Source: Dicaeum eximium (taxonomy: Eukaryota > Chordata > Aves > Passeriformes > Dicaeidae). From it: a stretch of DNA of 64,000 nucleotides. The notes beneath the pieces are model-generated. The model did not search any database and was not told where the DNA came from. It was given only the letters and a program-made list of their open reading frames with translations. Below, piece by piece: positions 11,101 to 23,000 of this stretch; within the stretch, counting starts at the first letter, position 1; the number at the start of each line of letters is the position of its first letter. The DNA lies in the NCBI GenBank assembly GCA_013396995.1, contig VWZP01005800.1, forward strand, positions 291,522-355,521, read 5' to 3'. A program made the translations under genes and the position numbers.

Positions 11101-12208
11101 ATCCCTGGAACAACCCAACCAGTTCATGTTTTCAGCCACAAAGCACCAACATCTCTATAATTTTACTTTTCCCAGGTCACACAGGACACGAGGGAGCAGA
11201 GCAGCCTGGCCTGTATCTTTTTTTTTCCTCCTTCTTTTCAAATGAAAATGTAAAACCAACACCCTGATTCCTTCCTGACTTTCCCAATGCTTACTGCCTA
11301 TTTTTCTTTTTATTTTAATTACCTTCCCCCAGCTGAGAACAGGTCATTCCTGTTAAGCAGCTTGGGAAAATCATGAATTAAATGCAGTGATGGATGAGTG
11401 GGAGCAGTGGAAACCCACACGGATGTTCAAGGCCTTGGTGCTTTATCTGGTGTTTGACCCAGGTGCTGCCAAAATCCTGCCAGGGATGCTCATCCTTCTC
11501 TTTAACTGGGGGTTATTTAATGCAATAATGTCGTTTTATTTTGTCTATATGTGAAGTTCAGTGAAATTCCTGAGTACTGAGCTGTAGGAACACGGGGCTG
11601 GAGGAGCTTTGGTCCCATACAGAGCCACTGGGGACAGCCCACAGTCCCTCCCAGGAGAGCTGGAAGAATTTTATCCCTTTCTCCCATTTCATTTACTGCT
11701 TTAAACTCGCTCCCAAACTCAGCTGGAACTTTTAAGCGATGATGATCCCGCCAAAATTGGATTTTTCAGCAAATTTATTGCAGTCAAAATGAAATCATTG
11801 ACTGCTAAGTGCTCTGCTGCCTTTGCTTGAAGGAAGATGCTGGGAAAAGCTCGAGGGTAGGGCAGTGCCATAACTGACCTCTAAAATACTACTTTTCTTG
11901 TTAAATATGACTATTAGATTTTGGCAGGGCATTTCCACACGGAGGGGCAGAGTTTGTTACTCACCCTCACACAGGGCAGAGATGAAGCGAGGGGCACCAC
12001 TCAAACCCCCAAACTCAAACCCCCAACTCTGCCATAAAGCTTCTCCTCAAAAATGAGTTTTAAATCATGAAAAAAACCGTGGGCAAAGAGGAGATGCAGC
12101 AGGGACACTCACTTCTCCTTCCAGCCATAAGGAGAATCTGATAAGGCAGATCAAAAGTGCCATTTTCCTCGTGAGATGGTGCCAGAGAAATGGAGCCTCA
12201 CACCACTA
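11101..12208. other. Intergenic sequence without recognised genes
   Basis: Moderately AT-rich unique-looking DNA between the CCDC198 5' end and the LTR-like element. I see no exon or repeat that I can name. Confidence 0.5.
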
Positions 12209-12209
12209 A

Positions 12210-12618
12210 TGTTGAGGGGTTTTTTGGGTTGGGTTTTTTTTTGTTTGTTTGTTTGTTTTTTTTTTGTTTTGTTTTGTTTTGGTTAGGGTTGGGACTAAAT
12301 GTGTGAGCTGGTGTTGTATTCTCGCAGTCTCAGTCACAGAGAAAAGGTAATTTCTCACAGGCTCATCCCGTGGGAGAGCTCAGAGAAAGAATTAAAGCAA
12401 TCATTGTCTCAATCTCTGCGCCTGGTGTGTGTGAAAGATGTTTACAGGTAGGTGCTGCTCCCTGATTGACCAACGGTGTGAGAGAAGTTTCCTAAAGACC
12501 AATCCAGTCTTAGGTTCACGATATTCTCTATAAGAAGTGTGAATTTGTATTAATAAATGCCTTTTATGCCTTCTGAATCATGTCACCTTCTTTACTGTCC
12601 CCTATACCTCTGGTGACA
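12210..12618 (+). mobile_element. Probable solo LTR of an endogenous retrovirus
   Basis: The segment shows an LTR-like order of signals on the plus strand: CCAAT at 12499-12503, a TATA-like 'tctataag' near 12526-12533, AATAAA at 12552-12557, and an end near 'ctctggtgaca'. A T/G-rich run (12215-12290) lies near its left side. No gag, pol or env reading frame is present beside it, so it would be a solo LTR. I could not find a clear target-site duplication, and the left border is uncertain. Confidence 0.5.
12215..12290. repeat. T/G-rich low-complexity tract
   Basis: (GTTT)n and long T runs, G and T only; the reverse complement resembles the A/C tracts elsewhere in the window. Confidence 0.85.
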
Positions 12619-13589
12619 GGATGGTATTTTTTGTTCGGACTTAGATGTTTATTAGTTTTTATTTACATTATAGTTTTATAAACTGTGAGTTTTATAGTGT
12701 TTTACTTTAATAAATTAAAAATGGAGCTGTATTTCTTTTTTTTATAAGGTTTTTTAAGGACAAACTGTTTAATGAAGAAATGATACTTAAATTATTTTTA
12801 TATTTAGCTAATTATTTACATGATTCTTTTTTCCCCTGACAGAAATACCATCAAAAAACACCCCTAACTACTTTCCAGTTGGTTTTATTCTTCCTTAAAA
12901 AAAAAAAAAACCCAACAAAAGGTTTTTCTGCCTATCAAGAGCTCTCAAATAAAGACAGTCTTGTGTGGTCAATCCCAGGAATGCTGTAAACCAGCCTAAA
13001 TTACACAGCAGGGCTTAGGGAAGGGACTGCGAGGTTGGTTGGTTTGATTTGGCTTTTCAGAGACTTTTCCACAGTAGAGATTAAGAAAAATATTCATTTG
13101 TCCCAACTCTAGAAAATAGGAAGTGGCACTTCCAGGGACAGGGGCCATCCAGGGTGTTCCATCTCTCCTGAGACCTCTGTAGCTCAGCTGGGAGTGCAGC
13201 TTTTCTGGGAGAAAACAAGGTAAATAAAGTGATTTTGCTTCACTAAAGGCACTTCTAGAAATGTGGAGTGGAAGGAGGCACAGCTCAGTGTGGTCTGGGA
13301 GGAGAGGCCTCACGCTCTGCACATCATGGAATATTTATCCCGATAAAAATTGGGAATATCAATGCCAACATCAGAAATGAATTCTCCAAAGTGCCAGGAG
13401 AGGTTTGAAATGCTTTTCCAAAACTGCTACTTTGCTGAAAGGGCACTTCACTGAAAGTAAGTCAAGATGTTAAATTCTGAGATATAGCTGGAAATATCCA
13501 AGATTTGTATCCTCCAAAATGGCTCTACTTCTGCCAGCAAAGAGATATAAATTATGTAAACTTGATCCACATGTTAAACTCACGAACTC

Positions 13590-13815
13590 AGAAAGACACA
13601 AGTGTTTGTTTATTACAAAAGATTTTATTGTAGTTATTTACACCCGTTCCTCGTTAAGTGTATAAATGTAAACATTTATTATAGATGTATTTCTCTTATC
13701 TTACAGCTCATCCCCTGCTCAGGTTAGATGACATTTTTTGAAGCATACAGGTGGTGAGGAAAGTTCAGCCATATTCACAGAATATACATGTGCCTGCAGG
13801 GAGAGTCCCCCAGCC
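13590..13815 (-). other. SLC35F4: SLC35F4 3' UTR with clustered polyadenylation signals
   Basis: Three AATAAA hexamers occur on the minus strand at 13680-13675, 13629-13624 and 13614-13609, all within about 210 nt of the stop codon. The 3' limit is inferred from the last signal. A longer UTR using later signals is possible. Confidence 0.55.
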
Positions 13816-14057
13816 CTAGGCCAGCGGGATGGACACGGCCCCGTTGGCTCTGCTCCTGCTCCTCGTGTGGACGCTGGATTCCGTGATGTCCTCGGAGTGA
13901 TCCTCGCTCTTCTTCTCCTTCAGGCTGTTGATGAACCTCAGGGTGATCTCGTCCCACTCCTCGGGCAGCAGCATCAGCAGGAACCCGATGCAGATGATGA
14001 TGGTGGCCCCCAGCCGCACCACGCTGAAGATCATTTTGTGCTTCAACAGGTCCACGG
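13816..14057 (-). CDS. SLC35F4: SLC35F4 terminal coding exon 7
   Basis: 242 nt follow acceptor CTCCCAG and end in TAG at 13818-13816. It encodes the last helix (VVRLGATIIICIGFLLMLL), PEEWDEITLRFINSLKEKK, and an acidic then Arg/Ser-rich tail ending RANGAVSIPLA. Its PEEWDEIT and SIPLA signatures separate F4 from F3. Confidence 0.95.
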
Positions 14058-17000
14058 CTGGGAGGGGAGGCAGCAGCAGCAGAATCAGAACAGCAGCAGG
14101 GTGGGTGATGGCACCAAGAGCAGCCTGGCACGTCCCTGTGACCCTTTGTGCTGCACTCTGGGTGGGACACTGGCTCTCAGATCTCCCTGGGAAATGTTTA
14201 TTCCCTGCTATTGCCGTTCCTCTCCCTGAGCTCTGGTCTGACAATGCAGAACTGGAGGTGCCACAGCTCCTCTGTCCCTCACTGCCTTCTGCAGGAGCCT
14301 GGAGGGGTTGGATTAATCCTCAAGGTTTCCATCTGTGGGTCTGAGAGGGAGCTGAGGGGGCTCAGCCTAGAGAAAAGGAGGCTTGGGGGGACTTTCTTGC
14401 TCTCTGCAAGAAGAGGGTGCAGCAAGGTGGGGTTCAGGCTCTGCTCCCAAGGAACAAGGGACAGGACAAAGGGAAAAGACCCCAAGCTGGGATAGACTGG
14501 ATATTCAGAAAACATTCTTCACTCAAAGACTGGTAAGGCACAGGCACAGGCTGCCCAGGGCAGTGGTGGAGTCACCATCCCTCAGAGTGTCCAAAAAATG
14601 AGTGCACATGGCACTTCACTTTATGGTTCAGTGAGCACAGGGATGTTTGGTTGAAGGTTGGACCTGATCATCTTGGAGGTCTTCTCCAGCCTTACTGAAC
14701 CTATGATTCTGTGATTTCTGAGACAGAAGGCACTTTATGGTAGCTCTATCCACACCAGGCTGCATCAGCAGTGTTCCCTCAGGCTGCAGGAGCCAGGGAT
14801 GGGGAGAGAGCAGCACGGGGGCCAGGGAGCTCCAGGTGCCTCCAGGCCCATCCTCCCAGCTCCACAGCAGCACCCACAGCACACCTGAGCCCTCAGGCAG
14901 CTCCCACAGGTGCTGTTTCACAGCTGCATTCCCCTAAAACCAGCTATTTTCCGCTGCTCAGACCCCCAGGGGCGATGAGGCTGAGGAGACTGAAGAGCAG
15001 AGAGCTGCTCAAGAACAGAGGCTGCTCAAGACAGGACTCTGGGGTGGATTTCCACCCAACAAATTACTTAAGCAATAAACTTCTTTCTGAGTTCCCCTGG
15101 GCTCGTTTGGCCAGCAGCAGCCCTGGCTCTGGTACCTGCATTTCCAGGGACGCTGAGCACGGTGCCGATGGAGATCAGGATGGGGTAGGTCAGCACCACC
15201 CCAACGTTAACCAGGATGTTGAAAGCTAGGGAAAAACAGAGAAAATAATACATAAAAATGGGGCAAAACACCAGAGTGAGACATTTCTCCTCCACCTTGA
15301 CCCTACAGGTACAGTATGTGGTATTAATATGTGATATTAAATATCCACACCACAGTGGGAGGGAGTTGTCACAAAGTGATTGATTTTTGGTTTTTTTCTT
15401 TAGAAGTGAGAAATTAGGGGAAATTCTTCACAGGGGAAAGGGGAGGGCTGATGGCCTTTCACAAATATAATACTGAGGTTATCACACTCATATTCCATGG
15501 CTTTGCACAGGCTTTAATCAGGTACAAAAAACCTGGTCTTTTGTTGTTTTGGGTCTTTTTTTTGTTACATGACAGCACTGCCAGAGAGCTCCAATTTCCT
15601 TGCAAGATTAAAAAAACCCTTAAAGTTTGCTTACGTTTCTTTAACCTTTCTTTGAAAGATTAAAAGCAAACTTAAGTTTTTGATCACCCACCACCCAGTC
15701 CTGCTGCTGAGTCCCCTGCATAAGGCTGGGTTTATACACTTGGGTGACAAATTATCCCTAATTTTGGTCCCCTAGGAGCTCAGAGGGCAGCTGCAGCTGT
15801 GGTCAGAGCAGCTCAAGGTGCTCACAGCAGCTCAGGACAGGATGGGAAATGACATTCTCTTTGCTTCCATTTAACAAACCTCTTCAATTATGGAATAAAA
15901 GAGACTTTACCAAAGGAAAGTATGTTGTTATATGTGGAAATTAAAATGCCCCTGGGCTGAATCCAACAGGTAATTTGCTGGCAATTCTGGCTCAGAGAGA
16001 GGGAGCCTCGTGTGAGCTCTGCAGCACCCCCAGAAAGGTGCCCCAGCACTGGGGGTGCCCCTGGCAGTGCACAAAAATCCCCCAGAGCTGACTGAGAACG
16101 TGCAGCCCTTTGAAATGGGATTTACAGCAGTCAAGCTGTACCAGAGACAGGGGCATTGGTGTAGAACTACAGCAGGGTTGAAAAAATAGGCAATTAGTAG
16201 TGCTGCTTCATGTTTACTCCCTGCTATTACTGTTAATTATTAATTATTATTAATTATAACTATGCTTACGTATCAATTATTAACTGTATCTCAATTAATA
16301 GTAATGTTTCATGAAGTGTAATGAAAAATATGAATCATTTCTAAGGAGCACCAGTTTGCACCAGGACCAGAATTAATCTGTGAGAGAGCTCTGCTGCTTA
16401 AGGGGACAGGGGGAAATTGTGCCCAAGGCCAATTTTATACAGGGTTGGAGGGCTGAAGACCTAGAAAATAAATGTATTTTTTTTATCACATACCTAACCA
16501 GAGGCCAGCTACTCCACACAGGTAACCCCATGGCACAGCAGAGAAGGGGTACCAGTACTCCACTTTGGTGAAGTAGAGGATGATGGGGGTGATGGAGATG
16601 AAGATGAAGTTGAAGAAGCCCAGGGTGGACACGAAATGAGCTGCCTCCCCGAAGTTTGCACTCCCAAGGAACATCTTGAACAAAACCTGCGGAGAAGAGG
16701 AGAGAGGAGGGGTTTAGATTCCATGCCTGTCATGGCAGCACTCCATTCCCTTGGACAGAGCAGAGCAAAGGACAACATGCCACAGCCCAGCCCTTTCCCT
16801 ACACAGGAGTCTTGCAAGGCGATCTTTGGTGGGATTCCTGCCCTTTCCTGTGTTTTAGCTCCACGTCTTCACCACGGGGATGGCTGAGTCTGTGTAACAA
16901 AGCTTCACACAAAATGCCACGAGGAGCAAGTGTAGAAGAACCCAGGAAAAACCAAAGATAACCCAAGAACCCAAGGACACACCATTCCTGCAGTAATGGT

Positions 17001-20000
17001 AGAGGACTTGGGCTGAGGATTTGGGCTGAGTGTGGCAACGCTGGGATTTGGGAGGAGACTCCTGTGGCTTCCACAGCTTGACCCTGCTGTGAGAGGAAAA
17101 CCAGCCTGGAAGGGCTCACTCTGTGACAACTTCTCCTCTATGACCCTAAATTCATGAACTTCAGTGACCTGTGAAAGGCCACAGCAAATTTAAGAGTGAG
17201 ACAACCAAAGTCTAAAGTTGCAAGGGCAGCTTCTGGTCTTGCCACAACCCACTCCAAATTTTACACACGCAGCTGAAAACAAACCCAGCCATGCTCAGCC
17301 CAGCCTGCTCCTGAGACACAGAATCCCTGCCTTTCCCAGCCCTCACCTTCCAGAGCAGCCATTTCTTCCAAGCAGAAGTGTCTCTAATGAATTGGGCTCT
17401 GAGCCCAGCATGTGCCAGGAGCTGCAGCACAGGCCTGGGATGAGCTGGCCACTCTGGCTCTCCTTCCTGCTGCACGTGGAAAGCCCCTTTGAAAAGTGTT
17501 GATAAACTGTGTTGTCATGATTTAAAAATGATCTTAAACTCCTCCTGGTGTGGCAGTGGAGATTTCATTAATGAGATTTTCTCATTGAGATTTTCTCATC
17601 AAGAAAAGCCATTCTGATTAATTGGCAGATGACAACTAATTACCTTCACGGTAGATTTCCTGACGTTGTCACAACATGAGTGACGCGGGAGTGATGAACA
17701 GAACAAAACATTTATTTTACAGCGATTCTCTTTGTATTTGTGTCTTTGTAACAGCCAGTGTTAATGAATTTAGGAGTGCCAACAAACAGTTGTGACCTAC
17801 CTTGTACAGGGCAGAGGTGGAGGCTGAGCCCACGGCGTAGGCCACCCCGATAATGGAGTCACCCTGGAAACCATCTGCATATGCCATCATCACAATTCCT
17901 GTGATTGCCATTATTGCTGCCACTATCTGCACAGACAAAGCAAAGCAGTGTAAAGCTGAGATCATCACTGGGAGGGGCTCCTCACGAGCGTCATTACTTG
18001 CTCTGACCTGGAGCTTTCTTGTTTTCCCTTAAATAGGAAAGATCGTGGCAGAGATGTAAAGCAAAATGAAAGCGTGTGCATTGACAGGGATGTGGATCTA
18101 CAGCACTGCAAATTCTGCTGGGGCCTGCTGACAGAACATCCATCATGATGTATTTTGTCAGCTAAACATCCACTTCGGAGAGGCAACTGCAAGGAATTTT
18201 AAGGCACCACGCTCTACTGTACAACAAGAGAAATATTTAGCAATGCCACCAATTTGACTTGAAATGCAAACATTAGATGGCCAAACAGCCTGGAAATTCA
18301 GCCCAGGGGAACAAGCCCTGTATTTTGGAATACCAGGGTACCACAGGGAGCTTTTCCAGCTGTTTTGGCTGTGCCCTGACAGCTTTTTTTGGACAGACAT
18401 GACCAAATCTCTTCATGAAGCCTTTACCTTTGTGCTTAGGTTTTTGGCCTCATTTGAAAATCCCAGGGAGAGCATCTAAGGAGCTTCAAAGGAAAAGAAC
18501 AGGAACCATTAACTACACCATATCTGAAATTCGGGGTCTTGATTCCAAGAACCTTAAGGAAGTGGTAGGGAGCCCAAAGTGGTTTTATTTTTTTAGAAAC
18601 TCCTCCTCTCCACCTAATTTGCCCTCAGCAGGTAAATGTGGGGTGTGAACTTCAAAGACACTGAATACCCAACTTCCATGGGGTGTTTCCCAAGCCAGTG
18701 CACAACTCCTGAGCCAACACCAACGTGACATGGGCACTTTGCCTCTTGAAAGCACCTCTGAACTTCATTTAAAAAATATTTAGTCCTGGATAAACCTAAG
18801 TTTCAGCCCACAGACTTCAAAGACTTCATCTTGACCCAAAGATGTGCCCTCCTGTAAAACAGCCTTTCAGAGCTTGCAGTTTTACCAAGAATCCCAGAAA
18901 ACCACTGACACTCATCCCAGGCAGATGTGAGCCAGACTGAGGCAATAAGCACAAAAATCCCACAAAATAACTTCAGCAGAGCCAGCCAGTAGAGCAAAAC
19001 CACGTTTCAAGGGACACACAGGACAGGGACACACTCAGGTGAAGGTGTTCCCACACAGGGGACGATGGGGAACCCAGAATCACCTCCCAGGGCAGGGCTA
19101 ATCTCTGGGACTGCAGGTAAAAATGTCAGTGCTCCTAAATCCCATAGGCATCCAGGCCAACATATTTCCAGGAAACCCCATCTCCTGGGAGCAGCTTTGA
19201 GTCCTTCCCCCTCACCACCAGCCCTATTTCACCAGTCCCTGAGGCTCACAGGTGCCCTCTCACACGGCAGTGGCTGTGCCAAAGTCACAAACCCCACTGT
19301 GTATCCCACCTCACTTCCATGGAAAACACCCCAACTCCAAGACAGAGGCCAGCAAAACCTGAAGGTATCACTGACACCAAATTCACCATGAAATGGAGCT
19401 GAAATCCAGATCCCCCTGTGGAATCACAGATCTCTCAGTGGTGGGATGAGATCTGGGAGGGTTTTAGCAAGAGGGCACCAGGAGGTTTCCCAATTTTCCT
19501 TCCCAGGGTAACACATTCCAGCAGTGGGGCCATCCTGGGAGACACCACAGGAGTCCCAGCCTCGAAGCAATGCCTGGTGACAGCCAGGAGCCCTCAGACC
19601 TCCAGGGCCTCTCCTCTGAGTGTCCAGAACCTGCCCTGCCCTGCCCTGTCTGGCTGGATTCACCTCAGGCTGCTCTTCACATCCTGCCCTGCACAGAAAT
19701 TCAGGATTTCAGCTGTCAGCTGGAGGATTTCCAGCAATGTGTCTGCCTCAGAAGGCAAAACAGAAGAGTCCAATGTTGCAATGCTCTCCTTCCAAGGATG
19801 GAGATTTAACTCTTGGTGCCCTCAGTCCTTTCCTTCTGTCAGTGAAAATTAGTAAATCCATAATCCCCTTTCTTCCTATCGTGAAAAACTCACTCCCAGT
19901 ATATCTAAACCAAATTTACAGAGCCAGATTCCTAATTTAATCAAATATTTATAAAGCCAAGCACTTTTTTCCTCCCTGAAACAACTAAAATGATGGACAC

Positions 20001-23000
20001 GTGGAGCATCAACACCTCCTGAGACATAAGTAAGACCTGAGACTGAAAACAGCAAAAACATAATTTAAATTTCATGCTCAAGGCTTCTCCTGCACGTTAC
20101 ATACCAGGGCAGCAGCACAGCTGACCTGTGCCTGCCTCAGGTGTTGGCTTCAGAACCTGAGCTCACATATGCAGGCTGCTCTGCAAGGTCACAGGGAAGC
20201 AAAGGTGGCTGTCACCTCATTAAACGAGGCTTTTAATTAATGGAAGAGCGTAGTAACTTTCTTTTGGAGCCTCCTAGGTAAGGAATGAAATTAGCTTGCC
20301 TCTTTTTTTTCTTTTTTCCCTGAAAGAGAGCAAGGCCAACCAACAGTTTATCAGAAACATTTTTTTTCTATGTGGAGCACAGCAGAAAATGAGGTGTAAA
20401 GAATCACAGAAAGGTTTGGTTGGAAGGGGACTTAAAGCTCATCCAGTTCCAACCCCCTGCCTTGGCAGGGACACCTTCCACAGACCAGGTTGCTCCAAGC
20501 CCTGTCCAACCTGACATTGAACACCTTCAAGGATGGGGAAGAAACCTCTCTCAAGGCTAAAGTCAGCATTTTCAGGGGAGAAAAATGTCCCCAAACTAGT
20601 CTGTACCTACCTAAAACACACTGATTCAACTTCACACGTGAAGCCCAACCAAAGGCTTAAATATGCAAATATAGAAGCATGTGTCTAAATCTAAGCAGCA
20701 CAATCCAGCAGAACTACTCAAATATGTAAAGTCCTTCAAATATTTGTGCTTGCTTTGAGCCAAAGCTTTCTGGACTTCCCAAAGTGCAACATGGATATGT
20801 TATTAATTTGAGAGATAAATGTTCAGAAAGGTCCAAGCAAAGGTTAGGGTGCAGCAGGGATGGTTCTGGGTGTCCTTGCCCAGGGCAGGAGGTACTTCAA
20901 GGTACCTGAGCCCCACCTGCACTACTTTTATAGGCAAACAGAACCAGAGAATTGTTAAGGTTGGAAAAGACCTCACTGAGTCCAACCCTTCACCTAACAC
21001 GGCCAGATCCACACTGAACTATGTCCCCAAGCTCCACATCTACACATTTCCTGAACACTTCCAGGAATGGTGACCCCAGCACTTCCCTGGGCAGCCTGTT
21101 CCAGTGCCTGACCACCCCTTCTGTACAGAAACCTTTCCTAAAACCCAGCCTAACCCTCCCCTGGTGTTTTTCTCTCTCGGGTAGGTGCTGCAGCTTCCCC
21201 ACTGATGGCACGTGGCTCTCCCTGCAGAGCACACACTCTGGGTGCCTCAAACACTGCCACAGCAGCTGGAACTTTGTGTGCAGCCCTTCTGCAGTTATTC
21301 ACTGCTCCCACAGGTGGGACTGGGCCATTCCACAGGGTGCCCAGTGAGACAGGTTTGTCTTTAGACGTGGATCTCAAAGCCCAGCCCTGCAGCCTGGCTG
21401 GCAGCTGTTCCAGGTGTGCAGGAAGGTGCCAGGGAATCACAGGGATGTCAGGCAGCTCCCACATGCCTGTGGGCACCCATGGACAGTTTGGGGAGCTGGG
21501 AATGTGATTATTCCAGACTGCAGAGCCACTGCTGTCCCTGGCACTGGAGCATCCCCACTCGGTGTCACCAGGACGTGCCTGAACCCTGCCCCGGAGCTCC
21601 GGGAGAGCTGCTGGGAGCTGAGCTCCTTGGAAAAGCTGGCTGAGCTCCTGGGTGCTGAGTTTTTCCACAAAAACATGGCTCAGGGTATAGGATTAGACCT
21701 TTATTTCTTTTCTTGTCCTTGCTGCCTAAATCACCCAATTCCTGCTGCTCTCCGAGGGGTGAGAACAGCTGAGGCATTCAGAGCACAAAAAGCTGGGTCT
21801 GGGCTGCTCTGTCGTGTTTTAGCTCTCAAACACCCTCCTGCCTGGTTATTAACATAATTAAGTGCTATTCTGTCAGGAGAGCTGCTGGAAAACGCTGTGA
21901 ATTACTTCTCCAGCAATGGGCATCCAGGCTCTGCCAGCCAGCAGTGAAATCCAGTTTATGTGCAGGATTTGCTGCTCACTTTCCCCTCCAGGTTTTTCCT
22001 CTGTGAACCCCATGGTGTTTACAGCATTCATACTAATGCATATTTATGGCAACCTCATTTTAGTCAGTGAAAAATAAATAATCACTGAAACCAGCTTTTA
22101 TTTCTAGGTTTCTTTAAGAGAGCAGGCTAGGAGAACACAAGAGCTATGCTTGCTCTGCCAAAAGCTGCTGCTTTGAGATGAAAATTACCTTAAAGGGTAC
22201 AAAATGTTCAATTTTTTTCAGATGATCATGGGGCAGAGGGGGGGGAAGTTATTTTCTCTGTTATTTCTGTAGGGAACTGAGGGTTTTACATCCTGTTTAT
22301 TCTTTGAGTCAGTCAGTGGGCTGAGGGTGGGTCAAATTCACCTGATCTTTCTGTATTTTCAGCTGTGTGTGAAACAGATATAAAGGTGTCTGGCTTTACC
22401 TTCAGGCACTGGCTCACCTCCTCAGCCTGGCTAGCACAGTGCTCTGCTCAGAGTCCTGGTGGCTGCTCCAAAGGCCAGATGAGATATCTGTACAACACGA
22501 TGTCTTTTCCTTTCATTTCTGAACCCTTTTATCACACCATTAATAAAAACAAAACCAAACCAAACCAAATCAAATAAACAAAAAAACCCCACAAAAAACC
22601 CAAACACAAAAATAAACCCAAAAAACCAAACAAACAACAAAAAAAAACTACCACAAAAAAAACCAAAACAAAAAAAAGAAGAACTGCTGTGGCCATTTTC
22701 AAAACAAACTGACTTGGATGAGTGTCCTGATCCATCATGCTTTGCATGGAACTTTAATCCAGCTGCTGCTGGTCCCTGCTGGTCACAGCCACCAAACCTG
22801 GCCCCAACCAGTGCCTGATGGACTTCAAGGTTTTCAATAGTTCAGTCAGGATTGTGCCCAACAAGACCTTGAGCCATTTCAGAGGGGAATCTGCATCAAT
22901 GAACCTGCAGAAATCCTCACTACTCCTCACCCAAGGTGTGAAGCCAACAGTTTAAATTGCTGCATGTTGGGAGGTTTGTGTATGGAAAATTACCCAAGTT

